Positions 31,539 to 42,490 of a stretch of DNA of 64,000 bases are shown here, one piece after another. The notes below the pieces were generated by a model that had not been told where the DNA came from, ran no database searches, and saw only the letters and a program-made list of their open reading frames with translations. The position numbers were made by a program, and so were the translations under genes. Location of the stretch: positions 9,240,501 through 9,304,500 of the forward strand of contig NC_088313.1 in the NCBI RefSeq assembly GCF_910592395.1, read 5' to 3'. Source of the stretch: Lineus longissimus (Eukaryota; Nemertea; Pilidiophora; Heteronemertea; Lineidae). How positions within the stretch are numbered: the first letter of the stretch is position 1; each line of letters begins with the position of its first letter.

Positions 31539-32797
31539 TACGGCAGCAGATTAGTGCCATAAAAAATAAAATATTATCTCGTTATTACGAGATCTTTTCT
31601 CGTTATTATGAGATCTTTTCTCGTTATTACGCGATGTTATCTCGTTATTACGAGATCTTTTCTCGTTATTACGCGATCTTTTCTCGTTATTACGAGATGT
31701 TATCTCGTTATTACGAGATCTTTTCTCGTTATTATGAGATGCGAAAGTGCACGCAACATCGAGGATTAAGGTCTCATTAGGGAGTTGTTTTTTTCATTCA
31801 TGCGCGGCCAAGCCATAACCGTAGTTCCTAAAATCATTGATTTCTCGGTCCTCACAGTATGTCAGCGTTGATTCAGCAGTTGTTTTGGCAAAGACATGTT
31901 TTTTTTGAGTTTCTGAAACCTAGAGCGCTACTCAATAGGCGACTAACAAGAAACTACGCATTTATACTGTTGTTGCCGACGTATGTGTACACTGAACTTG
32001 GGATGTGCGTCGGCCCCGTGTTGAAATGCCGTCCAGTCCCAGTTGGTGCGTTTTTCGCTGATTTGTGCAAAATTCAACACATCTCAAAAGTTCAATGGTT
32101 GACCCTCGATTTTTTTTTATTTTTGTGTAGCGTAAGCAACTGTCTTTCATGGGAGAATGGTCTCTGTAAGAATTATTCAGGAAGAAATGTATAATATTTG
32201 GGGTTTTTCGTGATTGTCCGGCCCAATTGGCAATATTGCCATTTGGGATGGTGCAGAGCTAGGAGCAAATGCGACGCTTATGATTTATTTAAAGAAATAA
32301 AATGCCCGATTTAACATCCTGCAGAATCAGGGGAATCAGGCGTTTCCAGTGATATACGATACAAATGGGTTGTCCTCATGCATTCACTTTGGAAACGCAT
32401 TTTAAAATAGATGTTACGTCCTGTTAATGGGACACGTCATCATCGCGTACATTTGGGAAAAACTCCCTAACGAGACCTAAAGCTCAGGATCAAGCGCGGG
32501 AAAGGTCCGTACCATATACCATCATCGCGTAATAACGAGATAACATCTCGTAATAACGAGAAAAGATCGCGTAATAACGAGAAAAGATCTCGTAATAACG
32601 AGATAACATCGCGTAATAACGAGAAAAGATCTCGTAATAACGAGAAAAGATCTCGTAATAACGAGAAAAGATCGCGTAATAACGAGAAAAGATCGCGTAA
32701 TAACGAGATAACATCGCGTAATAACGAGAAAAGATCTCGTAATAACGAGATAATATTTTATTTTTTATATTTTTTATGGCACTAATCTGCTGCCGTA
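31539..32797. mobile_element. Non-autonomous transposon with hairpin-array TIRs and 6-bp TSD
   Basis: Ends are TACGGCAGCAGATTAGTGCC and its exact reverse complement, flanked by CTTCAT on both sides (31533-31538 and 32798-32803), giving a 1,259-bp element. Each TIR is about 250 bp. It consists of the terminus, an AT-rich spacer and an array of TCTCGTTATTACGAGA units (each itself a small hairpin) alternating with ATCTTT or TGTTA, then AGGTCTCRTTAGGGAGTT. The middle (about 31,800-32,450) has no recognisable transposase; the 111-codon frame at 31859 is unlike anything I know. From memory, 6-bp TSD with TAYGG-type ends fits IS3EU-type DNA transposons; this is tentative. Confidence 0.85.
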
Positions 32798-32803
32798 CTT
32801 CAT

Positions 32804-34164
32804 GACTTCAATATGTATAAAAATAATTTACTGGGATTATACAGTTCTCGCTGTGTAATTCCACACTTTTACATAATATGTTCACACTTGAACTTTCAAT
32901 ATTCACCACACATTTAATTTTGCCAAACATGATTATCATTTGTACATATGTGGCTGGGGCACTTTAGGTACATTACCACGGTGGCAATTGCAGGACAAGG
33001 GCTTTTAAAATTATGTCAGTCATTTCAAACAACTTGATCTGTCTACTACTCTCATATATAATAAGCTCAAAAGGCCCAAAAACGGTTGTTGTCAGAGAAA
33101 AATATTACCGGTACAAGTACTTGCTGGAAATTCCTGCAGCCATTCAGTTCACTGTCATGCTGATTTCAACTTAACTCAATGAATGTTATCTTGGGACTTG
33201 AAGAAATGTGTAATTACCCTACAACTTGGGCACTGTCATGTTTCTCAGGAAAGTCAAGTTTTTCAGATAAATGCCAGAAAAAGCCATTATCTCTCGTCAG
33301 AGGGCTCTAGTTGAGATGAGGCACGAGCGAAGAATGTAAATGTAATGGACGCCATTTTTCAAAACTTTCCAAGATTACTCAAACAAATTATTACAGAAGA
33401 TGATTAACGAGTGTCGCGTAAATGAATACGCACATTGCTTGATTACACGACACACCTCAATCTTTTATTTTAACTTTATATTCAAAACTTAAACATATGG
33501 GGCCAAATTCATAAAGGGTGTTTAGCTTAAAACAGCGTTTAACTACTGAATAGACAGATTCTGGCCCTTGATGTGAATCTTCACAGAATATGAATAGGCC
33601 CTGAAACTGATTAGAGAGAAGTTGTACATGTCTAACCCTTAAACGCCCTTTATGAATTTGGGCCTGTGTTTCTTGCGAATGACCAATGGTGCGCAGTCAA
33701 CCTCTTGAATCCCGGTGACCGACCAGTCAGTCATTTTGAAATAATGTTTTTTTCCCCAACGACCGACAGGTCGGTCTCAGTAATATTTTTATTCCCTTGA
33801 GCTGGGACGCTATTTTATTGCTGGTTTTAGCGTGTTTGATGTACAGTAGGGTCAGTTAGAGCATGCCTGGGTAGATGGTGCCTCGTCACCGGACTTTGGT
33901 GGTTGTATGCGGGCGCCATACATCGTGAACGTCAGACCCAATTTTCGCAACCACGTGACCACCCTGGGATCCCGTGATTTTCAAGTTTTGGGAGTCAAGA
34001 GGATAAACGCAGCAAACCAATCTAGAATGATCTGGATCGGTCAAGATCGGTCAAGATCACTGGTTCCGTGTAAATGGCCCTCACGTGTCTGCATAGGTTA
34101 TGGTATTCCAACCACTTCAAGCACTTGGTTTGGTACCAAAATTATTAAAGGACCTTAGGCATTA
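32804..34164. other. No gene seen
   Basis: AT-rich intergenic sequence with an inverted word pair around 33,510 and 33,640 ('cattaaagggtgtttagc' type against 'cttaaacgccctttatgaa'), probably another old MITE. No supported exon. Confidence 0.35.
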
Positions 34165-34168
34165 TTAA

Positions 34169-35437
34169 CCCTTTGGCTCCCGAGGCCTATGTAACGCGAT
34201 GTACCGAGATTTTTTACCAGTTTTATGCAAAATAACGTAAAAATACTTTTAAATATTGTACCTCCTTCATTATGCATCCTTGATTTATAGTCATAGTTCC
34301 ACCTATTGTTGTGTATTTGGTTGAGACGGTTGTATGTGTAACGACGACAACAACGAGTAATGGCGAGGAGTTTAAGATGTCCGCGCCCACCCATGAGAGC
34401 ACGTGCGATGAACATTTGTAAAGTTTGATTGATTTTGTAGCATTTTTGTTTAAGAGGTTGAGGAGTTATATCAATATACAGTCCCTACAGAACACCTATG
34501 ATAAAACCCCGTGTTTTTTCAAGACCCGTGTCTTCGCCGTGTGTCAAAAAACCCGCGGCGCACTTGCACCTATCAGTTGTGTTAGATAATGATTAATAAC
34601 CCCGGCGACAGGTGCGCTGTAGGTAGGGAGCTCTCCTGTGTTTCTTTCCCGTTGGAGGGGAATTTCGCATGCGCAATACCGCGGCAACTACACCGCGCCA
34701 TCTGTCGCCGGATCTTAGAACTTGCAATTGCTGTGTCTATTCAGATTCCACCTATCAAAAACCTGTGTTGAACACAGGTCTAAATTAGCCCCCGATTGGC
34801 CGCATCAAGCTCGATGGGGCTAATAGACACGGGGATTTGACACACGGGTCTATTTAGACACGACAATTCATAGGTGTAAGCGCAAAAGACACGGGGATCT
34901 GATAGGTGGAAGTACGACTAATAAAACCATACATTTTCGTAAAGCTGATTACCTTGGCTATCAATTGGCGTTGTTTCTGGGTATCAATTAGGTAAGAGGT
35001 AATCAATAATCAGTAATAATCAATATTTTTTGATTGATTTTGCTCTAATTGATTGATTTTTCTGATTTGAACAAAGTATATGGAACTGTAATTGATGCAG
35101 TTACAACCTGTTAATGATCAACGTAACTTGATTGATAACCTTTGATTGACTATTGTCTATTACTGATTGATCGAATAATACAACATAATATTAATTTATA
35201 TGCTAATCAGTTCTTGCTGCACAAGCGCCAATCAAACTGCAGCGCCCTCTGTAAACTATGAATGAAACTAAATCTAGTCTTCTGCAGATCACCAGGGACA
35301 CGAATACACTGTACAATAGCGTCTAACGTGTACCGAGAGTTCTATACTAAAGCATTAGTATAGGGACGATATATCGTACCGCCTACGCGAGACAAAATAC
35401 AGGGACGATATATCGTCCCCTCTAGGGAGACGAGGGG
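34169..35437. mobile_element. piggyBac-like non-autonomous element with TTAA flanks
   Basis: Bordered by TTAA at 34165-34168 and 35438-35441. The left end CCCTTTGGCTCCCGAGG and the right end (inverted) CCCCTCGTCTCCCTAG match at most positions; CCC ends at TTAA are typical of piggyBac. Just inside the right end is GGGACGATATATCGTCCC (35402-35419), a perfect 18-bp palindrome, and a near copy at 35363-35380. No transposase frame. A different GC-rich repeat is nested at 34490-34910. Confidence 0.55.
34490..34910. repeat. GC-rich modular repeat nested in the piggyBac-like element
   Basis: ACACCTATGA (near 34,494) faces TCATAGGTGT (near 34,870), and the words CACCTATCA, TGATAGGTGG, AGACACGGGG and GACCCGTGTC recur in both orientations. 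The phrase GCGCCATCTGTCGCCGGAT is shared with the repeat at 25.1-26.1 kb (CGCGCCATCTGTAGCCGGAT). This suggests the two belong to one family. Confidence 0.45.
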
Positions 35438-35441
35438 TTAA

Positions 35442-36514
35442 GGGCAATATTACCCAGCTGTCCGCTGCCCAGTCACCTCCTGTTCTACATAAGTAGTTTC
35501 CATCAACAAATTGCACAAAAAAAGGAAAAATTCCAAAGACTGAATTATCGCGCTTTTCTGATGTTGACCCATTTAGCTCTCCAAGCAGTGACCCTTTTCA
35601 CGTGGAACAGTGCACGAGTAAGGCGTTTCCTGGAGTTAGGACCTACCCTGTGACGTCTTGGTACTGATATTATGACGGGAAAGGTATTTCGTGCCAGGAC
35701 TTATGCTACCAGAAATAATGAATAACGTGTTAAGAGCTGAAACAAAATGGCTAAAGCATCAAACATGATTGGAGATTGGAAAAATAGTTTAGAGGTGAAC
35801 CAGAGGAAGAACAAAAATACTGCAATAACAAGAGCAACGCAGGGCGTAGCATATGCCCCGGTGAGCACTTTGAGTTGGTGTATTAGGAAAGTGAAGTGTT
35901 TTTCAGACAACCCCGGGCAGCTGGTGTCATAGCTGACTAGGTTTAGTTGACATTGTGAAAGAGTTATTGGTCTGTAATGCCCGCTGTGCACGTTATCTTT
36001 TTCTACCCACATAAAAAGTTACATGGTTATTACTCAAAGCGTCCTTGTTAAAATGAGAGGAAACGAAAAGTTTACAGACGCCTGACGCCTACCGGCTGAC
36101 GGACATTGGTAAAACATAATGCCTCCGCAATGCTTTACGCATTGGCGGGGGCATAACAAGCTGCCTATTACTTTAGAGTCACACTCCACCAAAAAACATC
36201 GATGAAACCCCAGTAAAAACAGTAGTAATAGAAGATTCAGCAGAAAGCATCTAAAATTGTTTGGGTAGACACCTGCGATATAAATTAAAACTGACCACAT
36301 TCGGCATTTAAATCAACTGTTCTAGGAACAAACGTCTTGGCGCCAAAACCCGATGTTGGCGAAAATGACATAATATCATGTAAAATCCAAGGAAGACATC
36401 AAGGAATCGCCTACGGGTGGGCACCTGCAAAAATGTTAGTTGCAGCAGAAACTAGTCTAATCCAGAACGTGTGTAATCCATTTGTGACTGTGTAATTCAC
36501 TATGAAATAAATCC
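35442..36514. other. No supported gene; small hairpin at 36121-36153
   Basis: The minus strand has two open frames with hydrophobic stretches (35701-36012 and 36034-36300), but neither has a clear homologue or splice context. A 33-base hairpin, GCCTCCGCAATGC..GCATTGGCGGGGGC, lies at 36121-36153. Confidence 0.35.
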
Positions 36515-38454
36515 TTAATCCAATGTTTCCGTTTCTTCCATGCACCGACACTGCCTCAAGAATATTTCCGCCTCAATTTTGTTAAGTCCCTCGCATTGTT
36601 GTACTAAACAAATCATAGCCTGGAAAATCAAATTATAAAATTTCATCTATGATGTGATGATAATGCTTTACTTTGATAACAAATTAAGTATAATAAGAAT
36701 GCAGTGGACAATCAAGTGACATATTTTCGTGTTTCCCAACAAAATCAGCCCAAATAACGATAATAACAAGGAGTTTTATATGGCGCTTTAAAAGAGCTTT
36801 CATTACCCAGCCTATATCCAGAAGGTAAGAGTTACAACGTGGCACATGCCGGGTATCGAAGCCAGGACCTCCCGATCACAATGTTGATGCTCAAACGTTG
36901 TGCAACTGCGTTCCTCTGAGCACAAATTATTCCATATGCCTGAAAATGTACCCATCTCTGTACGTAGGTCTTTTATTGTTTCATGACTATCCACAGGATA
37001 ATGCATGAAGTGATTCAAAATTATCTCTAGGCACTGTATTTGGTTGCAGCCGGTCAGTTTAACCCAATTCGCTTCAAGTTTCTCGCCTGTCATGTGCTGT
37101 ACTTTCATGGAGAGATACCATCAATAAGGCTGACCATTTGTCAAATTTCAGACCCACCTCTGGCTCACGGACATTCATCATGGTTTTCATCTCTGTCTGC
37201 GGCAACTCATCCTACAAGAAGTTTATGATGGCCTCCATCTGAAATAACATAACATTTGTCAAATGAAAGGTATCAAATTGCTGTTTGCTGTGCAAATTGT
37301 CCATGACGAAGTCGGAAGATGAACTGATGGAGAAGACATGAATGGTTAAAAGGCAATTTAAAAATTGCATGTTTCTTACCTCCCAGTCCAAGATTGTTGT
37401 AAAGCTCTTCTGGCTTCTTACGAAAGGTTTCTTTACACATGTTTATCACACACTCTGCAAAAAAATAACAATTTGAATCCTTTGAAAACATTTCGACAAT
37501 CACATTCATCATAAAGACATAAGAAACGTTTCTGCGGCTGTCTAAGTGCAGACAATGACAGTCAAACCTTTTTTGCCTTTACATACCTGTAGCACGAGAA
37601 GTAAAAAGCTTTATGGACTGAATGATGCAGGAGCTGAGCTTGTGTATGAAGTTGAACTTCATCATACATGTATGAATTTTCAGAAAAGAAGTTTGACCCA
37701 GCACAAAGCCCAACTCAGAGTCAGATGAAAAAAAGATTTTTATTCTGTTTTAACTCTTTAAATCCTTGAATTTTTTTAGTGTTTCCAAGTATTTCAGCAA
37801 TTTTCACCCCAAACGACCTCCAAATGCCCCCCCCCCCCATGTACAAGACAGCTTATTAATTTCACTAGTATTATTTCATCAAACGGATGAAAACAAGTAT
37901 ATTGCATATCCCTAAACCGCCCGAAAACCAGCCTAAGTTTCATGATGGCGATGGTGTTGCTTGAGATTAGGTACGTACTGGCAGGCAGCTAGGCTAGGAA
38001 ACTAGACAAAAATCAGTGGCCGGATATCGGCCGGTTAGGACATAAAGGGTCAAATATCACATGCCAAAAAATGACAAGCAGTTTTTTAAAAAAAACGACC
38101 GATGCTATGACTTTCAATTCCAAGCGATGACAGATCAATTAAATCAAAAATTTGTATTGAAAAAGTTTGACCATCCAGTCCACGCGTTTACACTCCATCA
38201 TCCATAGCCCAAAAACGATGCGGACAAATAATTTATCATGAATGGACAACAGTAGTAACAGTATTTTATTGTAAAATAAAAGGCTGTATTAAAATTTTAG
38301 TAAATACTTACGGATTTTACATTCTTCAAAACACTTGAGTGTGGGCACGAGTGGCATTAAAAACCCCAGGGGTGGCACGGAGGGCCTGCAATGCCACATT
38401 TAAAAAACATGAGTTACCAAGATTTGGTATCCCGATGGCGATGGATGCAATCAT
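36515..38454 (-). pseudogene. Ubiquitin-specific-protease-like gene remnant
   Basis: The exon at 38312-38454 opens MIASIAIGIPNLGNSCFLNV then ALQALRATPG, the Cys box of USP deubiquitinases (NLGNxCF with the catalytic Cys). Directly after it the frame is lost: a GGGG run (38364-38367) seems one base too long, and one frame over the reading continues PLVPTLKCFEECKI to a GTAAGT donor. Further plausible exons are one ending at 37587, then 37380-37454 (ECVINMCKETFRKKPEELYN), 37158-37238 (EAIINFL, TAG at 37212-37214, DELPQTEMKTM) and 36515-36619 (AMICLVQQCEGL to a TAA). The frameshift, the TAG and one phase clash say it is dead, or that the assembly has errors. USPs remove ubiquitin from proteins; the His box was not found. 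Confidence 0.45.
36835..36925 (-). mobile_element. tRNA-derived SINE head
   Basis: On the minus strand a box-A-like CGCAGTTGCACAACG is followed ~45 bases later by a box-B-like TGGCTTCGATACCCGG. This spacing is that of a tRNA-derived Pol III promoter. It lies in an intron of the USP-like remnant. Confidence 0.4.
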
Positions 38455-38818
38455 ATTTACAAAACAAAAAGAAATACATGTAAGTGGTAGAAAAAATTTT
38501 TTGCAACTGATTTGAAACATTTCTTAAACGATATGTGCTGGAGATGCCAAGCCTCTTTCATGCCGTCATTGCCATGGTGATGCTGGCCGATGCTATTGCA
38601 CCCCGTCAATCAAATATCCTTTAAAAAATTGTATTACAAATTGTAAAAAATCTTGACAGTGCATCATGCTGTGCACACGTGCTACCCGCTGACCGACTTT
38701 CGAATGTCGTCTCGAGCCAATGTGCATCCTTTTCTGTGAAGATCTATTGTAAACATGGTTTGTTTTGGCGACCCTAGGTGGAGCCGGCGTATCTGGCAAT
38801 ACTGCAAAGGTCCTATAA

Positions 38819-38985
38819 ATAGACGAATTCGAAGAAGTTTGTTTTGGTGCTGACCAGAGCGTGGTGTCCCTAGGCATTGTCCAAAGTCAGCTAAGGCCTT
38901 CTGACGAGTGACATGTTCTGGGTGTGCGCACTCATTGTTTAAATTCTTTTGGAGCCGATTCCTCTTCTTCAAACAGGCCTATCTG
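38819..38985. mobile_element. Small MITE, copy A
   Basis: Starts AGACGAATTCGAAGAAGTTT and runs for ~165 bp to CTTCTTCAAACAGGCCT, a diverged inverted end. It is a direct copy of 39118-39285 at perhaps 75-80% identity. Confidence 0.5.
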
Positions 38986-39117
38986 GATGAACACACTCCC
39001 TCAAGTGCATGCACACAGTCCCTTCACTGCCACAACCTTCTACCAAAATAACATTGCGCAATATTGTTTCACCACTAGGCCTACGCCTCGTTATTTCACC
39101 AGTTACGTCATTACGTT

Positions 39118-39285
39118 GATAAGACGAATTCGAAGAAGTTTGCACTAACCCTTGAACAAAGGATCGCCGTGTCTCTCTTAGGCACTGTCCGAAGTCGGCT
39201 TACTACGCCTTCTGACGTATTCCGAGTGTGCGCATTCGATTTGTTTTGGCACCGATTCCGTCTTCTTCGAATACGTCTATTTCCT
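39118..39285. mobile_element. Small MITE, copy B, with EcoRI-like TIRs
   Basis: Starts AAGACGAATTCGAAGAAGTT and ends CGTCTTCTTCGAATACGTCT, so the two ends are near-perfect inverted repeats of ~17 bp. About 168 bp, non-coding. Confidence 0.6.
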
Positions 39286-39594
39286 AAGTGGTGATATATA
39301 ATATAGACCTAGGCCTATAGATTCATGCACTAGATTGGGAACAACGTTTACATGACGTAGTGTTGGCTGTCGTCACGTCACCATGCATTTTACATTACTG
39401 TAACGTGACGAGACGCGACGTTTTCGTAAACGTTGGTCCCAATGAAGTGCATTGATCTATAGTACCGATATATATAGTATGCACTCCATGACGTGTTGGC
39501 AATGGCAATACAATATCATGATGGACGCACACTCCACAGAGAGTAAGAGTAAGACTGAGCTGAGAGTGACACTAGGCTTACACGTACACAGACA

Positions 39595-40328
39595 CGGTCT
39601 ACCTAATGCGCGTCCGGAACAATTTGCGCGTCCGGAGCGCGTCCGGAAGAGAAAGTGCGCGTCCGGAACAATTTCCTATGTAAATATGAACCTAATGTTG
39701 CATTAGATGGCTTAAATAGCATTTTAATTCCATGTAGAGAAAATAAAATTGGAAAAAATCTCCTTGGTGACTTTGTATTTTACAATTTTCAGCGGGGTGA
39801 TTTGGGTGTTACACAGCCATCAAATCCCAGTTTACTGACGTTTCTCCTCAACAAATTGTTGTTGCAGTTGCAGAATTTCGATAGTAGCCGTGTTGTAATG
39901 GATTAGACTGGTATCTGGTGTCTCAGCACATGGAATGAATTTTGTTGACCCCCCTTCCCCCGCCCCCCTCGATCCCCCCTAAAAGCGCAAATTGGCTTCA
40001 CAATAATTGCTATTGCCCCTTATCCCACGGCACGCAAAGACAAACTCATACCGACTTAGACGACCACAACAGGAGAAGGCGCGTAAGGAAGTTAGGATAT
40101 GAGTATGGCATTAGTAATTAACCACCTCGCTGAAAATTGTAAAATACAAGTCACCAAAAAGATTTTTTTCAATTTTATTTTCTCTACATGGAATTAAAAT
40201 GCTATTTAAGCCATCGAATGCAACAATAGGTTCATATTTACATAGGAAATTGTTCCGGACGCGCACTTTCTCTTCCGGACGCGCTCCGGACGCGCAAACT
40301 GAGTTCCGGACGCACATTAGGTGGACCC
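39595..40328. mobile_element. Hairpin transposon with 8-bp TSD
   Basis: Flanked by CACAGACA at 39587-39594 and 40329-40336. The ~205-bp arms (39596-39800 and about 40115-40327) are inverted copies at over 90% identity. They start GGTC(T/C)ACCTAATG and carry several CGCGTCCGGA words. The centre (39,800-40,115) has no transposase. The 8-bp TSD fits hAT or P-type elements. The arms' high identity implies recent activity or gene conversion. Confidence 0.75.
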
Positions 40329-40755
40329 CACAGACATGATGAAGCCTGTAGCCTGAACGCCTAGACTGCAGTCTTAAGTCTGCACACACTCGGCAGTGCA
40401 TCGATTGCATGAATGATGGTCTGTACTCTGTCACTGTGGTACCGGGCGGTAGGCCTACGAGTAAGCGTCTTTTTCTCACAGAATCAACGAAAAAAACTTG
40501 TTCATCTTCTACAATACTTTTCCCTAAATCATCCAGACCGTAAAGCAATAATATTTACCGATTGCATGATGGCGAACAGCAATCCCAACGCTAGTATTTC
40601 GGAACAAACTACTCATGCTAGTATAACCGCGGCAAAAGCACGAAAAGCAGCGACAAGACAGTGTCCAAACGCAAGGGAAATCGTCGTTAATTTGTAAAGT
40701 ACGCCCTCTCGCGGAGAACGACTGACCCCGTCTTGGCCATTCCAATGTTAGTGCC

Positions 40756-40950
40756 CTAACAGCCGATCTCTAGGGTCTTTGCTATTTCAGTAATTGCGGC
40801 ATACCGCCTGTTCTTATCGCTGTAGAGCGGCGAGGTCACCTCGAACAGGGCAGGCCTTTCCTGCCACAGCTCGACCAACCTGCCCTCGAGCTCAGTCGTC
40901 CATATTAATAATTCATGCAATTCAGATTCTTCATCCACAATCAACCCCAT
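40756..40950 (-). CDS. MADF-domain fragment, probable transposon accessory protein
   Basis: A 64-codon frame starts MGLIVDEESELHELLIWTTE and includes LVELWQERPALFEVTSPLYS then DKNRRYAAITEIAKTL, the first two-thirds of a MADF (Adf-1-type, Myb/SANT-like) DNA-binding domain. The last helix is missing. MADF or Myb-like proteins are the usual second protein of PIF/Harbinger transposons, and a transposon terminus lies 340 bp to the right (41286) in the orientation expected for the end upstream of this gene. It may be truncated or spliced on; no donor is evident. Confidence 0.55.
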   Translation of the reverse strand: MGLIVDEESELHELLIWTTELEGRLVELWQERPALFEVTSPLYSDKNRRYAAITEIAKTLEIGC

Positions 40951-40984
40951 TTAGTTTAAAATTGGCGCTGCCATTTTGACCTGG

Positions 40985-41286
40985 CTTGGTTGGTATCACA
41001 TGACGCTGAACGTCATCGTGATTGGCTAATGACGATGATGACGCAAAAAATGTTTTACGTTTCGTTGCAGTCACCCGCAAACGGGCGACGTTTTGACGAA
41101 AAACATTTTGACTACGTCAAAAATATACTGCATGTTTAATATTCGAAAACTGTTTCAAAAACAAATGTTTTCGAAAAACATTTGTTTTTGTCGCCCGCAG
41201 ACGGGCAACAAATTGTGAAAAAATATTTGAAAACAAATGTTTTCAGGTTTTTTTGTCATTTTGTCGCCCGTGTGCGCTTAGCTTTA
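40985..41286 (-). repeat. Transposon terminal repeat, right-facing end
   Basis: Read from 41286 leftward: TAAAGCTAAGCGCACACGGG, CGACAAAATGACA, then TTTTCAAATATTTTTTCACA and two further CCCGYCTGCGGGCGACAAAA-like words. It is the inverted counterpart of 27794-28085. The MADF fragment is just inside it. Confidence 0.55.
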
Positions 41287-41668
41287 GAAAACACATCTTC
41301 CTGGGTATCATGCGGCGAACGTTTGCGGAATCTAAATTTGCATGCTAAAGGCTAAAGTTGTGAAGTTTAGATTCTAATTGGCGAGAGCAACTCACAATGG
41401 ATGGCGGGAAAATGCATGTCCGTACTAACTGACCCGTCTAGTATATCAATGGCTAGACAGGGCAAAAGAATGTAGATAGAGTGATGAGGGGGCCGGTATG
41501 CGTCTGCGTGGTGAATGCAGGGGCATCACTACGCAGCTTATCATTGGTGCCATCTCAAGCCCTTGAGAAGGATGCTGGAAATGTTGGATTGGTGAAGGCC
41601 AGGGTGCCACACTACGTTTGCTAGAAATTGTCATATTCTAATTCATTAAAAAAATGACTTAAGCCACT

Positions 41669-42490
41669 TTGGACTTCAGACCTTCTGTAAAAATTGGTGA
41701 TGTTAGTCGACTTCAATGGACATGCATACTTGCTGTACAATCGACACATCATTGCAATGAATCAGGAAGAAAAGAAATAAAGAGGGCGTTAGCATCAGTT
41801 GACCAATATTTCAATCGCAAATACAAATACCCGGTTATTATTTTCTATGATGATTCATTATCTGGCTTCCTACACGATTCATTATCTGGCTTTCTACACG
41901 ATCCTGCACTTTTATCTTCCTCAGATTTGTTCCTTCAAAGAACCCCATTGAAACCATCGGATAACTTTCTGAAAATCCCGGTGAAAACCTGTGTACTGGC
42001 GGCCAGTTGAGCTGCAGGAATACAATCCTCGTTCACAACCATACAATAATCGACGAAGTTGAACACTATGTGGCGACTCGATACGGACGCCTTCCTGACT
42101 AGAGATGTTAAGTTTGATATCTTTCGACAAATGAAAAAGCAAGACTTAGGATATGGATATCCCCCCCCCCCCCCCGGTATGTTTATCGAAATGGACTGAT
42201 AATACTGATTGTGTGGTGGATCTTTGGAATGCTACAAATGTCATCGCACAGTCTAAGAAACTGACCTTACACCTTCATGTTTTATGACAAATTTGAAATC
42301 AGCACGATAGATTTTTTGGCGGTCTCCACAAGTCCAGGAGTATCTAATTCACATTGATGAGCTAGGAACTATATTATTTGAGATGGGGTGACGCCCCAAC
42401 ATATCACTCGCTTTGGCCCTCTTCATGGATTATGAGAAAGTTTTCGCCGTGAAGTTGGTTATAAACATGGGTCTTACTATACAGTGCGGT
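41669..42490 (+). pseudogene. GT15 (Kre2/Mnt1-type) alpha-1,2-mannosyltransferase pseudogene
   Basis: Pieces of one protein occur in order, in different frames: REIKRALASVDQYF-like start (here KEIKRALASVDQYFNRKYKY then PVIIFYDD, ~41,770-41,850), WRLDTDAFLTRDVKFDIFRQ (~42,071), DCVVDLWNATN (~42,210), FYDKFEISTIDF then RSPQVQEYL (~42,280), RWGDAPTYHS (~42,381) and FRREVGYKHGSYY (~42,440). The FEI..F.R, ERWGDAP and DIGYKH-type blocks are signatures of GT15, Golgi enzymes that transfer mannose from GDP-mannose. At least four frameshifts, a 27-bp internal duplication (two copies of DSLSGFLHD) and a poly-C run (~42,162) break it. From memory GT15 is mainly fungal, with relatives in some marine invertebrates and algae. 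No intron is needed to explain the order, so a retrocopy or transferred gene is possible. Confidence 0.7.

Noticed and set aside
31559-31745. Regularly spaced palindromic repeats that resemble a CRISPR array
   Set aside because: The units are contiguous simple repeats without unique spacers and are mirrored at 32520-32760 as TIRs of a transposon, in a eukaryotic genome.
32490-32714. 74-codon frame with FSRYYAI repeats
   Set aside because: Translation of the hairpin-array TIR.
35701-36300. Two minus-strand frames with hydrophobic stretches
   Set aside because: The hydrophobicity can follow from AT-rich composition; no family resemblance, and the two frames do not join by clear splice sites.
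39595-40328. Membership in the TACGG/6-bp TSD family
   Set aside because: The ends are GGTCYACC and the TSD is 8 bp, so it belongs elsewhere.
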